Below, in pieces: positions 44,583 to 53,089 of a stretch of DNA of 64,000 nucleotides (position 1 is its first letter; each line of letters begins with the position of its first letter). The DNA is taken from contig JAZNVH010000025.1 of the NCBI GenBank assembly GCA_045592745.1, forward strand, positions 124,001 to 188,000. The letters are read 5' to 3'. The position numbers and the translations under genes are program-made. A model generated the notes under the pieces. That model was not told where the DNA came from, did no database searches, and was given only the letters and a program-made list of their open reading frames with translations. This stretch comes from Aphodoplasma sp045592745 (GTDB lineage Bacteria; Bacillota; Clostridia; UBA1381; UMGS1253).

Positions 44583-45287
44583 TTATTTATTATTTTTTTC
44601 GTCATATTCCCTTTCGGCCTGTGATTTTCGAAGGTATATCGGAGTTATTTTTTCGCATGAAACGGCTTTTCCTGCCTCAATTTTTCCTTTTGCCAAAGCT
44701 GCCACAGATGAAGCACGCTGCATATTTGAATTTGCAAACGCAAATCCACACATATTGCCAAGCTCGCTTTCTATCTGTTCTTTAAAGCGAATTATCCCGT
44801 CACCAATAAATATAGCTTTTTTATCCTCACGCTTTACAATATCTAAAATTTCATTTATCGACACAGCACAAGGCTCACAAATTGTACGAAGCTTATCATC
44901 TTTCCAACAATAAATGCCGCCGTACACCTGATCACGTCTTGCATCCATAATTGGAACTATTAAGCCACTACAATACGGCAAATTATATGCCATCGCCTCA
45001 AGTGTGGATACACCTACAATTGGCTTGTTGCTCGCGTGCGCCAATCCTTTTGCCGTAGCAATGCCTATCCTGAGTCCCGTAAAAGAACCCGGTCCAACCG
45101 ATATAGCAAATGCATCAACCTCGCTTAGTTTGCTTTCACAGTCTTCCAAAAGAGAGCTTATCATCGGCATCAGCGTTTGTGAATGTGTTTTTTTGTGATT
45201 GATTGTATATTCTCCAACAAGTATGTCATCACATACAAGCGCCGCAGATGCAACACCTGATGATGCGTCAAGCGCTAAAATCTTCAA
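44583..45287 (-). CDS. tsaB: tRNA threonylcarbamoyladenosine protein TsaB
   Basis: TsaB partners TsaD and TsaE in making t6A in tRNA. The 234-residue protein starts MKILALDASSGVASAAL and contains AISVGPGSFTGLRIGIATAKGL. The initiation codon is a TTG at 45287 with GGGAG about ten bases upstream, inside the end of tsaE; a longer TTG start at 45308 has no SD. It begins seven bases after the tsaE stop. rimI and tsaD, often next in line, are not here. Confidence 0.93.
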   Translation of the reverse strand: MKILALDASSGVASAALVCDDILVGEYTINHKKTHSQTLMPMISSLLEDCESKLSEVDAFAISVGPGSFTGLRIGIATAKGLAHASNKPIVGVSTLEAMAYNLPYCSGLIVPIMDARRDQVYGGIYCWKDDKLRTICEPCAVSINEILDIVKREDKKAIFIGDGIIRFKEQIESELGNMCGFAFANSNMQRASSVAALAKGKIEAGKAVSCEKITPIYLRKSQAEREYDEKNNK

Positions 45288-45294
45288 CGTATAC

Positions 45295-45717
45295 CTACTC
45301 CCTTTCAATCAAAATTTCTCTGTAATCATCGCTTATATCGACATTTTTTGTTATTTTTACACTGATTGTATTATTAGGCAAAATTTCCTCTATTCTCTCA
45401 GGCCATTCAATAAGGCATATACCATCGCCAAACAAATAATCATCTATTCCTATATCATACATCTCATCGCTGAAATCTATTCTGTATACGTCAAAATGAT
45501 ATATCGGTATATCTGCAATATACTCGTTTATAAGTGTAAAAGTAGGACTGCTTGTATACCCATTATATCCAAGTGCATTTGCAACTCCTGATACAAATGC
45601 CGTTTTACCTGCCCCAAGGTCACCTGTAAGACATACTATATCCCCTCTTTTTAACTCTTTGGCAAATTCATATGCGATTTTAATAGTATCTTCTCTGCTG
45701 TTTGAAACATACTTCAT
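45295..45717 (-). CDS. tsaE: tRNA threonylcarbamoyladenosine ATPase TsaE
   Basis: 140-residue ATPase of the t6A pathway. CLTGDLGAGKTAFVSGVANAL is the P-loop, SPTFTLINEY and YHFDVYRI are family blocks, and ICLIEWPERIE is the Walker B-like region. tsaB follows directly. Confidence 0.95.
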   Translation of the reverse strand: MKYVSNSREDTIKIAYEFAKELKRGDIVCLTGDLGAGKTAFVSGVANALGYNGYTSSPTFTLINEYIADIPIYHFDVYRIDFSDEMYDIGIDDYLFGDGICLIEWPERIEEILPNNTISVKITKNVDISDDYREILIERE

Positions 45718-45743
45718 AATTATCTTGTAATCCTCTTTTCAAA

Positions 45744-47414
45744 TTAGAACAAACCTACAATTTCGCCGGTTTCAAGAATGTCTATATTTTCAGCCGCAGG
45801 TTTTTTAGGAAGCCCCGGCATAGTCATAATATCCCCCGTCTGAACAACAACAAAACCTGCACCTGCACTTACTCTGACTTCTGATATTGTGATTTCAAAG
45901 TTTTCAGGACGTCCCAAAAGCTTTGGATTATCAGAAAGCGAGTACTGTGTCTTTGCCATACATATTGGCAATTTATCAAAGCCTAACTGAGTAAGCTTTT
46001 TGATTTGGTTTTTGGCTTTTACGCTGTATACAGCACCACTTCCGCCGTAAATTTCTTTTACAAGTGTGTCTATTTTATCCTCGATGCTCATATCAAGACT
46101 GTAAACAGGAGCATAGCTTGATTTCTTGCTTTCGAGCGTATCCAAAACTGCCTTTGCAAGCTCGATTCCGCCTTCGCCGCCTTTTGCAAAAACCTCGCTT
46201 CTTGCACAGATGACATCGTAATTTGCACACATTTTTTCAACAACACTTATTTCTGCTTCTGTATCTGTATCAAAAACGTTGAGCGCAACAACAACAGGCA
46301 AACCAAACTTTTTCATATTTTCAATATGTTTTTCAAGATTTGGTATTCCTTTTTCTACTGCCTTCACATTTTCTTCTTTAAGGTTGTCCTTTAAAACTCC
46401 GCCATTATACTTAAGAGCGCGAATCGTTGCTACAACAACTGTCATATCAGGCTTTAATTCTGCCATACGACACTTTATATCAAGAAATTTTTCCGCACCC
46501 AAATCTGCTCCAAAACCTGCCTCCGTAACAGTGTAGTCGCTAAGCTTTAACGCAAGTTTGGTAGCACGAACACTATTGCAGCCATGCGCAATATTTGCAA
46601 ACGGACCACCATGCATAAGACACGGCGTGTTCTCAAGTGTTTGTACAATGTTTGGCATAAGAGCATCTTTTAAAAGAAGTGTCATTGCACCTTCGGCTTT
46701 CAAATCCTTTGCGCATACGGGTTCTCCGTCATAATTGTATGCAACAACAATTCGTCCAAGTCTGTTCTTTAAATCATCTATATCATTCGCCAGACAAACT
46801 ATCGCCATAATTTCCGAAGCAACGGTAATCATAAAACCATCTTCACGAACAAAACCATTAGTTTTGCCGCCAAGACCTACTACTGTATGGCGAAGAGCCC
46901 TGTCATTCATATCAAGCACTCGTTTCCACACCACAGTACGCGAATCAATATTGAGTTCATTACCCTGATGAATATGATTATCAAGCATCGCTGAAAGAAG
47001 ATTGTTTGCCGCTGTAATAGCATGCATATCACCTGTAAAATGGAGATTTATATCCTCCATAGGCACAACTTGTGCATATCCACCGCCTGCTGCACCGCCT
47101 TTTACACCCATAACGGGGCCAAGTGATGGCTCGCGCAGTGCAATAATAGCATTTTTGCCAAGCTTTGAAAGTGCCTGACCAAGCCCGACAGTAGTCGTTG
47201 TCTTTCCTTCTCCTGCAGGAGTTGGGTTAATTGCAGTAACAAGAACAAGTTTGCCATCCTTGTTATTTTCAACTCTTTTTGCAAGCTCGTCCGTAAGCTT
47301 TGCCTTATAAGGACCGAACATATACAGTTCTTTTTCTTCAACACCTGCTTTTTTCGCTACCTCAGCTATTGGCAGCATTTTGCACTGTTGTGCTATCTGG
47401 ATATCTGTGAGCAT
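45744..47414 (-). CDS. fhs: Formate--tetrahydrofolate ligase
   Basis: 556-residue enzyme that makes 10-formyl-THF from formate, THF and ATP, the entry to one-carbon metabolism or the methyl branch of the Wood-Ljungdahl route. NPTPAGEGKTTTTVGLGQAL is the ATP-binding signature (about residues 63-82). LREPSLGPVMGVKGGAAGGG and the C-terminal MTMPGLPKKPAAENIDI are conserved. SD GGAGGGG precedes the ATG. No other one-carbon gene is in the window. Confidence 0.97.
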   Translation of the reverse strand: MLTDIQIAQQCKMLPIAEVAKKAGVEEKELYMFGPYKAKLTDELAKRVENNKDGKLVLVTAINPTPAGEGKTTTTVGLGQALSKLGKNAIIALREPSLGPVMGVKGGAAGGGYAQVVPMEDINLHFTGDMHAITAANNLLSAMLDNHIHQGNELNIDSRTVVWKRVLDMNDRALRHTVVGLGGKTNGFVREDGFMITVASEIMAIVCLANDIDDLKNRLGRIVVAYNYDGEPVCAKDLKAEGAMTLLLKDALMPNIVQTLENTPCLMHGGPFANIAHGCNSVRATKLALKLSDYTVTEAGFGADLGAEKFLDIKCRMAELKPDMTVVVATIRALKYNGGVLKDNLKEENVKAVEKGIPNLEKHIENMKKFGLPVVVALNVFDTDTEAEISVVEKMCANYDVICARSEVFAKGGEGGIELAKAVLDTLESKKSSYAPVYSLDMSIEDKIDTLVKEIYGGSGAVYSVKAKNQIKKLTQLGFDKLPICMAKTQYSLSDNPKLLGRPENFEITISEVRVSAGAGFVVVQTGDIMTMPGLPKKPAAENIDILETGEIVGLF

Positions 47415-47433
47415 TATATTTCCCCTCCAAAAA

Positions 47434-48414
47434 TTAATTTTTTACATATATTTTGGTCGACAATTTTAATTTCTCGCCAGCCTTTATAACAATAAGATTT
47501 GCGCTTTCTATATCCATGTTCAGCGCGTTTGTAGCCCACGTTTGAGGCTCAACACAAACAAAGTCTGACTCTGTATCTAAATTATACAAAATCCAATGTT
47601 TAAATTTCTCATCTGCCTCGTAAAACACCTGTGTGTTTGTATAAGTATCTGTTATCACAGCGACATTTGGTGTGCTGCCATCCGCCAAAAACAAATCATC
47701 AAGAATTTTTTTATGCGACGGTATTCCAATTGTATCCAAAGCCTTCTTTTGAAAATCATCAAGAGATAAAAGCTTTCCCGTCGGCATATCGTCATAACCA
47801 AGTTCATATTTGCTTTTCAAATTTGCTTTAATATAAAAAGCCTCTTTGGGTGACTCATTAAACGGAATATTAAACGCAGTATGATATGCAAAACCAAATG
47901 GCATATTTTTATTGCTCATATTCTCAAAAGTTATATTTTGAGAAAGTCCTTTTGAGCTGATAATGTTCTCATATACTATTTTAACATTAAAATCAAAATA
48001 TTTAAAGCATTTTTTTGTTTTATTTATTATATATTCAAAAGTTATGTTAATATGGTCGTCTGCGGCTTCTTTTTTTACAACATCCCATGTCGTAAAACCA
48101 TCCAAAAAACCATGGATATTCATATCGTATGGTACTTTTACATTTATTGGAAGCTGATACTCTTTGCCTTCAAATGTAAAAGTGCCGTATTTTGTTCTGT
48201 TTGGAAAAAACAAAACAGGCATACCAAACACGCGTCTTTCTCGAAGCTCGTTCATATTATCAGTTGTATGCAAAAGGCTGATGTTTTTAGGCGTATATTC
48301 AAGCTTGATAAGCTTTGCCCCATCTGCTATAAACGCACCTTTATATCCGCCATATTCAAATTCTATAGTTTTTATTCCAAAATATTCACTTTCAAAAACC
48401 CTTGAATTTTGCAT
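47434..48414 (-). CDS. Aldose 1-epimerase family protein
   Basis: 326-residue mutarotase-fold protein. DMNIHGFLDG and GFAYHTAFNIPF supply the two active-site His positions, and CVEPQTWATNALN the catalytic Glu region. It may interconvert anomers of a hexose or a modified sugar; it lacks a close match to GalM of known substrate. ATG 48414 has AGGAG nine bases upstream. A small membrane protein and a PfkB remnant precede it. Confidence 0.85.
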   Translation of the reverse strand: MQNSRVFESEYFGIKTIEFEYGGYKGAFIADGAKLIKLEYTPKNISLLHTTDNMNELRERRVFGMPVLFFPNRTKYGTFTFEGKEYQLPINVKVPYDMNIHGFLDGFTTWDVVKKEAADDHINITFEYIINKTKKCFKYFDFNVKIVYENIISSKGLSQNITFENMSNKNMPFGFAYHTAFNIPFNESPKEAFYIKANLKSKYELGYDDMPTGKLLSLDDFQKKALDTIGIPSHKKILDDLFLADGSTPNVAVITDTYTNTQVFYEADEKFKHWILYNLDTESDFVCVEPQTWATNALNMDIESANLIVIKAGEKLKLSTKIYVKN

Positions 48415-48438
48415 AATATACAACTCCTGTCTCCTGAA

Positions 48439-48891
48439 TTAATAATTATACAACCATCTTGATGGAATTAAGAAAGTATACGGTGCCGTAACAATCGCAA
48501 ATGTTAAAGCAAGTTTGATTCTTAATTTTTTGTCGCACCATTTAAATGACATATAATAATTTAAAATGTATATACACGTCGCTGCAATCAAAAGCGCAGG
48601 GACAGTCATATACCACTCATCGCCCATACGACCAATCTCAAAGCCAATCGTCATAATAAGCAGATATGCAGAGCCTATTAAATCAGATATTATTCCTATC
48701 GAAAATATTTTGAGTATACTTCTTTTGTAGAATTCCTTTTTATTTTCAAAGCGCAGAATCCACATTGCAATAATAAAAACTATACTGTCTATAATAAAAT
48801 TTCCGGGTATAATAATAAGCCATGTTACAGGAAAAAGTAATATCATCCACAATGGGAACAAAACATTATATAATTTAACATCTTTTTTCAT
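48439..48891 (-). CDS. Small four-span membrane protein, unknown
   Basis: 150 residues with four clear hydrophobic spans (LFPLWMILLFPVTWLIIIP; SIVFIIAMWIL; IIPLIGSAYLL-type; LLIAATCIYILNYY, then FAIVTAPYTFLIP). No motif I recognise. The frame is open 75 bases upstream but the SD AAGGGGG serves ATG 48891. Its initiation region lies inside the end of the truncated sugar kinase frame, overlapping by 17 bases, so it may be translated by coupling. Confidence 0.75.
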   Translation of the reverse strand: MKKDVKLYNVLFPLWMILLFPVTWLIIIPGNFIIDSIVFIIAMWILRFENKKEFYKRSILKIFSIGIISDLIGSAYLLIMTIGFEIGRMGDEWYMTVPALLIAATCIYILNYYMSFKWCDKKLRIKLALTFAIVTAPYTFLIPSRWLYNY

Positions 48892-49009
48892 TGCAATCCC
48901 CCTTTGTTTCACTTTGTGAAATCTTATCTTTATTAGGTGCGGAAAGTCTAAGCATAACCTCACCAAAGCTTATAAGGTCAAAATCTGCATATTTTTTTAT
49001 AAAATCCAT
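48875..49009 (-). pseudogene. Truncated PfkB-family sugar kinase remnant
   Basis: A 44-residue frame begins MDFIKKYADFDLISFGEVML and continues LRLSAPNKDKISQSET. FGEVMLRLSAP is the N-terminal signature of PfkB-family kinases of the 2-keto-3-deoxygluconate kinase type. After KISQSET the match stops and the frame ends at a stop, directly within the start of the membrane protein gene. The rest (about 270 residues) is missing, so this looks like a deletion scar. It still has a strong promoter. Confidence 0.7.
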
Positions 49010-49059
49010 AATTTTCACTCTTTTCTGTTTGTAAAATAAATTTTTGTAATATATAGTTA

Positions 49060-49088
49060 AGTATAGCACAATCAGTAAATTTAGTCAA
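49060..49088 (-). promoter_or_regulatory. Promoter of the kinase remnant/epimerase/fhs group
   Basis: Minus strand TTGACT (49088-49083), 17-base spacer, TATACT (49065-49060) with TGC extended -10. Confidence 0.8.
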
Positions 49089-49167
49089 TTTTTTAATGCC
49101 TTTTTCATAGTATCTATATGCTTTGCAAAAAAACTTATATATTTTACTTATTTTAGCAGTAAAACAC

Positions 49168-49196
49168 TTGCTATCAGTTGTTTTTTATGTTACAAT
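49168..49196 (+). promoter_or_regulatory. Promoter of the 49-57 kb catabolic operon
   Basis: TTGCTA (49168-49173), 17-base spacer, TACAAT (49191-49196). About 80 bases separate it from the opposite promoter, enough for a shared operator, but I see no clear dyad. Confidence 0.65.
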
Positions 49197-49280
49197 AACA
49201 GCGTATGTTTATTTCTTGTGGGGCGATTATTCGCAAGAAAAATTTAAAATCAAATTTTTTATTATCAGGAGGACAAAAAA

Positions 49281-50450
49281 ATGGATATCAAACAACAAGC
49301 ATTACAAAAGCATGGCGAATGGAAAGGCAAAATCGAAGTTATCTCAAGAGCACCTTTGAAAGATGCAACAGATCTTTCTTTGGCATACACACCGGGTGTT
49401 GCTGAGCCTTGTCTTGAGATTCAGAAAGATGTAACAAAATCTTTTGATCTTACAAGACGTCACAACCTTGTTGCAGTAGTTACAGACGGTTCAGCAGTTC
49501 TTGGTTTGGGTGATATTGGTCCTGAAGCAGGTATGCCCGTAATGGAAGGCAAATGCGCTTTGTTTAAGACATTTGCAGACGTCGACGCCTTCCCAATTTG
49601 TATAAAATCACAGGATGTTGATGAAATCGTAAGAACAGTACAGCTTATTTCAGGAAGCTTTGGCGGTGTAAACCTCGAGGATATTGCTGCACCAAGATGC
49701 TTTGAAATCGAGTCAAGACTCAGAGAAGTATGTGATATTCCCGTATTCCATGATGACCAGCATGGTACAGCTATCGTGTGTGCTGCTGCAATGTTAAACG
49801 CACTCAAACTGGTTAAAAAGGACATGGATAAAATAAAAATTGTAATAAGCGGTGCAGGTAGTGCTGGTACTGCTATTGCTGACCATTTGATGAGACTCGG
49901 CGCAAAGAACATTCTTATGGTTGGTAGAGCAGGTGTATTGTGCGACGGTAAAGAAACAAGACCTGCATATATAGAACTTGCAAAAAGAACTAACCCCGAG
50001 CATATTACAGGAAGTCTTGCAGATGCATTGGTTGGTGCTGACGTTTTTATCGGTGTGTCCGCACCAAATATCGTATCAAAGGAAATGGTTGCTACTATGG
50101 CAAAAGATGCTTTGGTATTTGCAATGGCAAATCCTGTTCCGGAAATTTTCCCGGACGAAGCTATCGCAGGTGGTGCAAAAGTTGTAGGAACAGGTCGTTC
50201 GGACTATCCTAACCAAATTAACAACGTTCTTGCTTTCCCCGGAATTTTCAGAGGTGCACTTGATGTAAGAGCAAGCGATATTAACGATGAGATGAAGATG
50301 GCAGCTTCTCACGCAATCGCAGACCTTATAGCCGAGGAAGATTTAAAGCCTGATTACATTATCCCCGGTGCTTTCGACGAAAGAGTAAGCAGCGCTGTTG
50401 CAAAGGCAGTTGCAGAAGCAGCAAGAAAAACCGGCGTTGCAAGATTATAA
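49281..50450 (+). CDS. NAD(P)-dependent malic enzyme
   Basis: 389-residue short malic enzyme that oxidises malate to pyruvate and CO2. YTPGVAEPCLEI (catalytic Tyr region), VVTDGSAVLGLGDIGPEAGMPVMEG, FGGVNLEDIAAPRCFEIE and FHDDQHGTAIV are conserved, and GAGSAGTAIADHL binds the dinucleotide. SD AGGAGGAC precedes the ATG. It is first in the operon and would produce pyruvate and NAD(P)H for the reductases downstream. Confidence 0.95.
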   Translation: MDIKQQALQKHGEWKGKIEVISRAPLKDATDLSLAYTPGVAEPCLEIQKDVTKSFDLTRRHNLVAVVTDGSAVLGLGDIGPEAGMPVMEGKCALFKTFADVDAFPICIKSQDVDEIVRTVQLISGSFGGVNLEDIAAPRCFEIESRLREVCDIPVFHDDQHGTAIVCAAAMLNALKLVKKDMDKIKIVISGAGSAGTAIADHLMRLGAKNILMVGRAGVLCDGKETRPAYIELAKRTNPEHITGSLADALVGADVFIGVSAPNIVSKEMVATMAKDALVFAMANPVPEIFPDEAIAGGAKVVGTGRSDYPNQINNVLAFPGIFRGALDVRASDINDEMKMAASHAIADLIAEEDLKPDYIIPGAFDERVSSAVAKAVAEAARKTGVARL

Positions 50451-50485
50451 TCAAAACTATAATTAATACAAGGAGTTTTTTCGAA

Positions 50486-51244
50486 ATGACAACAAAAAAA
50501 GTAGTAAATTTACCAGTAAAAATTTTTGATACTCGCGAAGAAATGGGTGTTGATTCAGCAAAGCGTGTTGCTGAGGTTATAAATGCTGCAATAGCTGAAA
50601 AAGGCGTTGCAAATGTTGTTTTTGCAGCAGCTCCCTCACAGGATGATATGCTAAAGAGTCTTTTGGAGCAGGATATCGACTGGTCAAAAGTTCGCGCTTT
50701 CCATCAGGACGAGTACATAGGAATAGCAGACGATGAACCTGCAGGTTTTGGTAACTTTTTAGATCGTGCAATATTTAAAAAAGTAAACTTTAAAGAAATA
50801 CACTATCTTCGTTGCAAGGCTGACGAAGCTGAAGCAAAATGTGAAGAGTACACAAAGCTGCTCACAGACTATCCTATCGATATGATTTTACTTGGCATCG
50901 GCGAAAATGGTCACCTTGCATTCAATGACCCTGCAGTTGCTGATTTTGAAGACCCTAAAAAGATTAAAATTGTTGAGCTTGATGATGTATGCCGTCAGCA
51001 GCAGGTTAACGATGGTTGCTTCGCTACACTCGATGATGTTCCAAAGCAGGCAATGAGTCTTACTATGTCGTTTATTATGTCTGTTCCCCATGCAGTATGT
51101 GTTGTTCCCACAATTCGTAAGGCAAACGCTGTATACAATGCTCTTAATGGTCCTGTAACTACAGCTTGTCCTGCAAGCATACTTAGAAATCATAATGATG
51201 CAATTCTCTATCTTGACAAAGAAAGCGCATCAAAAATTCTGTAA
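50486..51244 (+). CDS. Glucosamine-6-phosphate deaminase-like protein
   Basis: 252-residue NagB/RpiA/CoA-transferase-superfamily member. FHQDEYIGIADDEPAGFGNF and LLGIGENGHLAFNDPAVAD match the NagB family, whose members ring-open and isomerise aminosugar phosphates. The usual catalytic stretch DGHxAFNEP reads NGHLAFNDP, with Asn and Asp where E. coli NagB has Asp141 and Glu148; His143 is kept. The NGH form occurs in other Firmicutes members, but the Glu-to-Asp change is less usual. The substrate may differ from GlcN6P. Starts 35 bases after malic enzyme. Confidence 0.75.
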   Translation: MTTKKVVNLPVKIFDTREEMGVDSAKRVAEVINAAIAEKGVANVVFAAAPSQDDMLKSLLEQDIDWSKVRAFHQDEYIGIADDEPAGFGNFLDRAIFKKVNFKEIHYLRCKADEAEAKCEEYTKLLTDYPIDMILLGIGENGHLAFNDPAVADFEDPKKIKIVELDDVCRQQQVNDGCFATLDDVPKQAMSLTMSFIMSVPHAVCVVPTIRKANAVYNALNGPVTTACPASILRNHNDAILYLDKESASKIL

Positions 51245-51261
51245 TCTACGAGGTATAGAAT

Positions 51262-51993
51262 ATGGAAATGTTCAAAATGACTGCTGATGAAATTTGCTCT
51301 CTTGACCCCGAGCTTGCAATAATATCTGTTGGTTCTATTGAGCAACATGGTCCGCATCTGCCGATAATGACCGATTGGGCTATTGCGACAGAACTCGGCA
51401 AGCGTGTTGCTGAAAAGATGGGCGCGTTTTCACTTCCTGCATTTCCTGTTTCGACTTGCCGTGAGCATATGGGAAAAAAAGGCTCAGTATGGATGGAACC
51501 AACAACCTTTTATCAAATGATGTACGATGTTATAATGAGCCTTAAAACTCAGGGGTTTAAGCGTGTAGGAATTATAACAACTCATGGTGGAGTTTTTATC
51601 ACAACGCCGCTTGTGAGAGATTTAAACGCAAAATTCCAACCCGATTTGCAGGTTGCTCTTGTAGAATCGTATTCTTTCAAAGCAGAAGATATAATAGAAA
51701 CACAAGGCCTTCATGCTGACGAAGCAGAAACCTCACAAATGCTCGCAATTGCACCTGAAACTGTGCATATGGACAAAGCGGCAGATTTTGTTCCCGATGT
51801 TTCCAGGGCATATCTTGGTTATGGTAGCATTTTTCGTGCAAGTCCGACAGGCGTTTGGGGGTATCCTACAAAGGCTACAGCCGAAAAAGGAGAACGTTTT
51901 TTTGAAGTATGTGCAGATATGGCAGTAGATGAATTTAACAAAGCATTTGATTATATGAGCAATAAAGAAAAGTTTGGTTATAGTAATTTTTAA
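51262..51993 (+). CDS. Creatininase-family amidohydrolase/lactonase
   Basis: 243-residue creatininase-fold protein. SVGSIEQHGPHLPIMTD, ITTHGGVF and LHADEAETSQMLA carry the metal ligands (Glu, His, Asp, His, Glu) of the family. Family members hydrolyse creatinine, cyclic amides and, in some inositol pathways, cyclic diketones. The substrate here is unknown, but the dehydrogenases around it fit a carbocyclic or sugar-derived ring. Spacing to neighbours is 17 and 21 bases. Confidence 0.8.
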   Translation: MEMFKMTADEICSLDPELAIISVGSIEQHGPHLPIMTDWAIATELGKRVAEKMGAFSLPAFPVSTCREHMGKKGSVWMEPTTFYQMMYDVIMSLKTQGFKRVGIITTHGGVFITTPLVRDLNAKFQPDLQVALVESYSFKAEDIIETQGLHADEAETSQMLAIAPETVHMDKAADFVPDVSRAYLGYGSIFRASPTGVWGYPTKATAEKGERFFEVCADMAVDEFNKAFDYMSNKEKFGYSNF

Positions 51994-52014
51994 CTAAAGC
52001 AAGGAGAAAATATT

Positions 52015-53085
52015 ATGAAAAAATTAAGAGTACTTTTAATTGGTGCTGCGTTTTCGGCAGATTTACATTCTGACGGATACAGCAGAATTCTGGACAAGGT
52101 TGACATTGTAGGTATTTGTGACAAAAACCTTGATGCAATAAAGACTTTGGCTGACAGATATGGTTTTACAGGTTATGAAGTATACGACAATTATGATGAT
52201 GCTATCAAAAACTGCGATTGTGACGTAGTTGATATCTGTATGCCAAACTTTCTTCACCACGATGTAGCTATAAAGGCAATGAATGCAGGCCATGACATTA
52301 TATGCGAAAAGCCCCTTGCTACAACGGTTGAAGATGCATACGACATGGTAAAAACTGCAAAAGACCTTGGAAAGCATATTTATTATGCAGAAGACTGGCT
52401 CTTTGCACCGGCTTTCAGAAAAGCAGTATCTATTATCGAAAGCGGTCAGCTTGGAAAAATGCTCTATGTAAGAGCAAGAGAATGTCACAGCGGTTCTCAC
52501 AGTCCGTTTGCACAGACTATCAAATACTGCGGTGGCGGATGCATGGTACATCTTGGTGTTCATCCTGTTGCATTTATGCTTGCTATGAAGGATAACAAAT
52601 GGTCTGAGCTTGCTGCAATGACATCAGGTGGCGGTGAAAATAATATCGTTCATCAAAAAATGGAAGGTGAAGACTGGGCAGGTGCGTTTATGCGCTTTGA
52701 TGACGGCACTTACGCTACACTTGAAGCTAACTATGTTACAGTTGGTGGTATGGAGGATATTCTCGACGTTTACTGCGAAAAAGGTACAATCCATGTAGAC
52801 CTCTCCTTCCAGGGCCCTGTAAAAGTATTTTCAATCCCGGGTCTTGACTATACAATTGAAAAGGCTGAGGTTACTACAGGCTGGGCTAACGTTGCTGTAG
52901 ATGAAAAGTATCAACTCGGATACTGCGGAGAAATAAACCACTTCGTAGATTGTGCTCTCGAAGGCAAAGATGCACAGGTTGGTCTTCGAGGCATAGATGG
53001 TTATGAAACACTTAAGGTTATAAACCTTATTTATAAAGCATCAAAAGAAGGAAAGAATATCAAAAATACCGGTGAGGAAGTGTAA
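52015..53085 (+). CDS. Gfo/Idh/MocA family oxidoreductase
   Basis: 356-residue dehydrogenase. LLIGAAFSADLHSDGYSRIL (a loosened Rossmann start), DICMPNFLHHDVAIKAMNAG, CEKPLATTVEDAYDM (EKP motif with catalytic Lys) and GCMVHLGVHPVAFML (active-site His) are visible. Relatives oxidise sugars, inositols or their derivatives with NAD. It lies four bases upstream of the following fusion gene. Confidence 0.9.
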   Translation: MKKLRVLLIGAAFSADLHSDGYSRILDKVDIVGICDKNLDAIKTLADRYGFTGYEVYDNYDDAIKNCDCDVVDICMPNFLHHDVAIKAMNAGHDIICEKPLATTVEDAYDMVKTAKDLGKHIYYAEDWLFAPAFRKAVSIIESGQLGKMLYVRARECHSGSHSPFAQTIKYCGGGCMVHLGVHPVAFMLAMKDNKWSELAAMTSGGGENNIVHQKMEGEDWAGAFMRFDDGTYATLEANYVTVGGMEDILDVYCEKGTIHVDLSFQGPVKVFSIPGLDYTIEKAEVTTGWANVAVDEKYQLGYCGEINHFVDCALEGKDAQVGLRGIDGYETLKVINLIYKASKEGKNIKNTGEEV

Positions 53086-53089
53086 ATTT

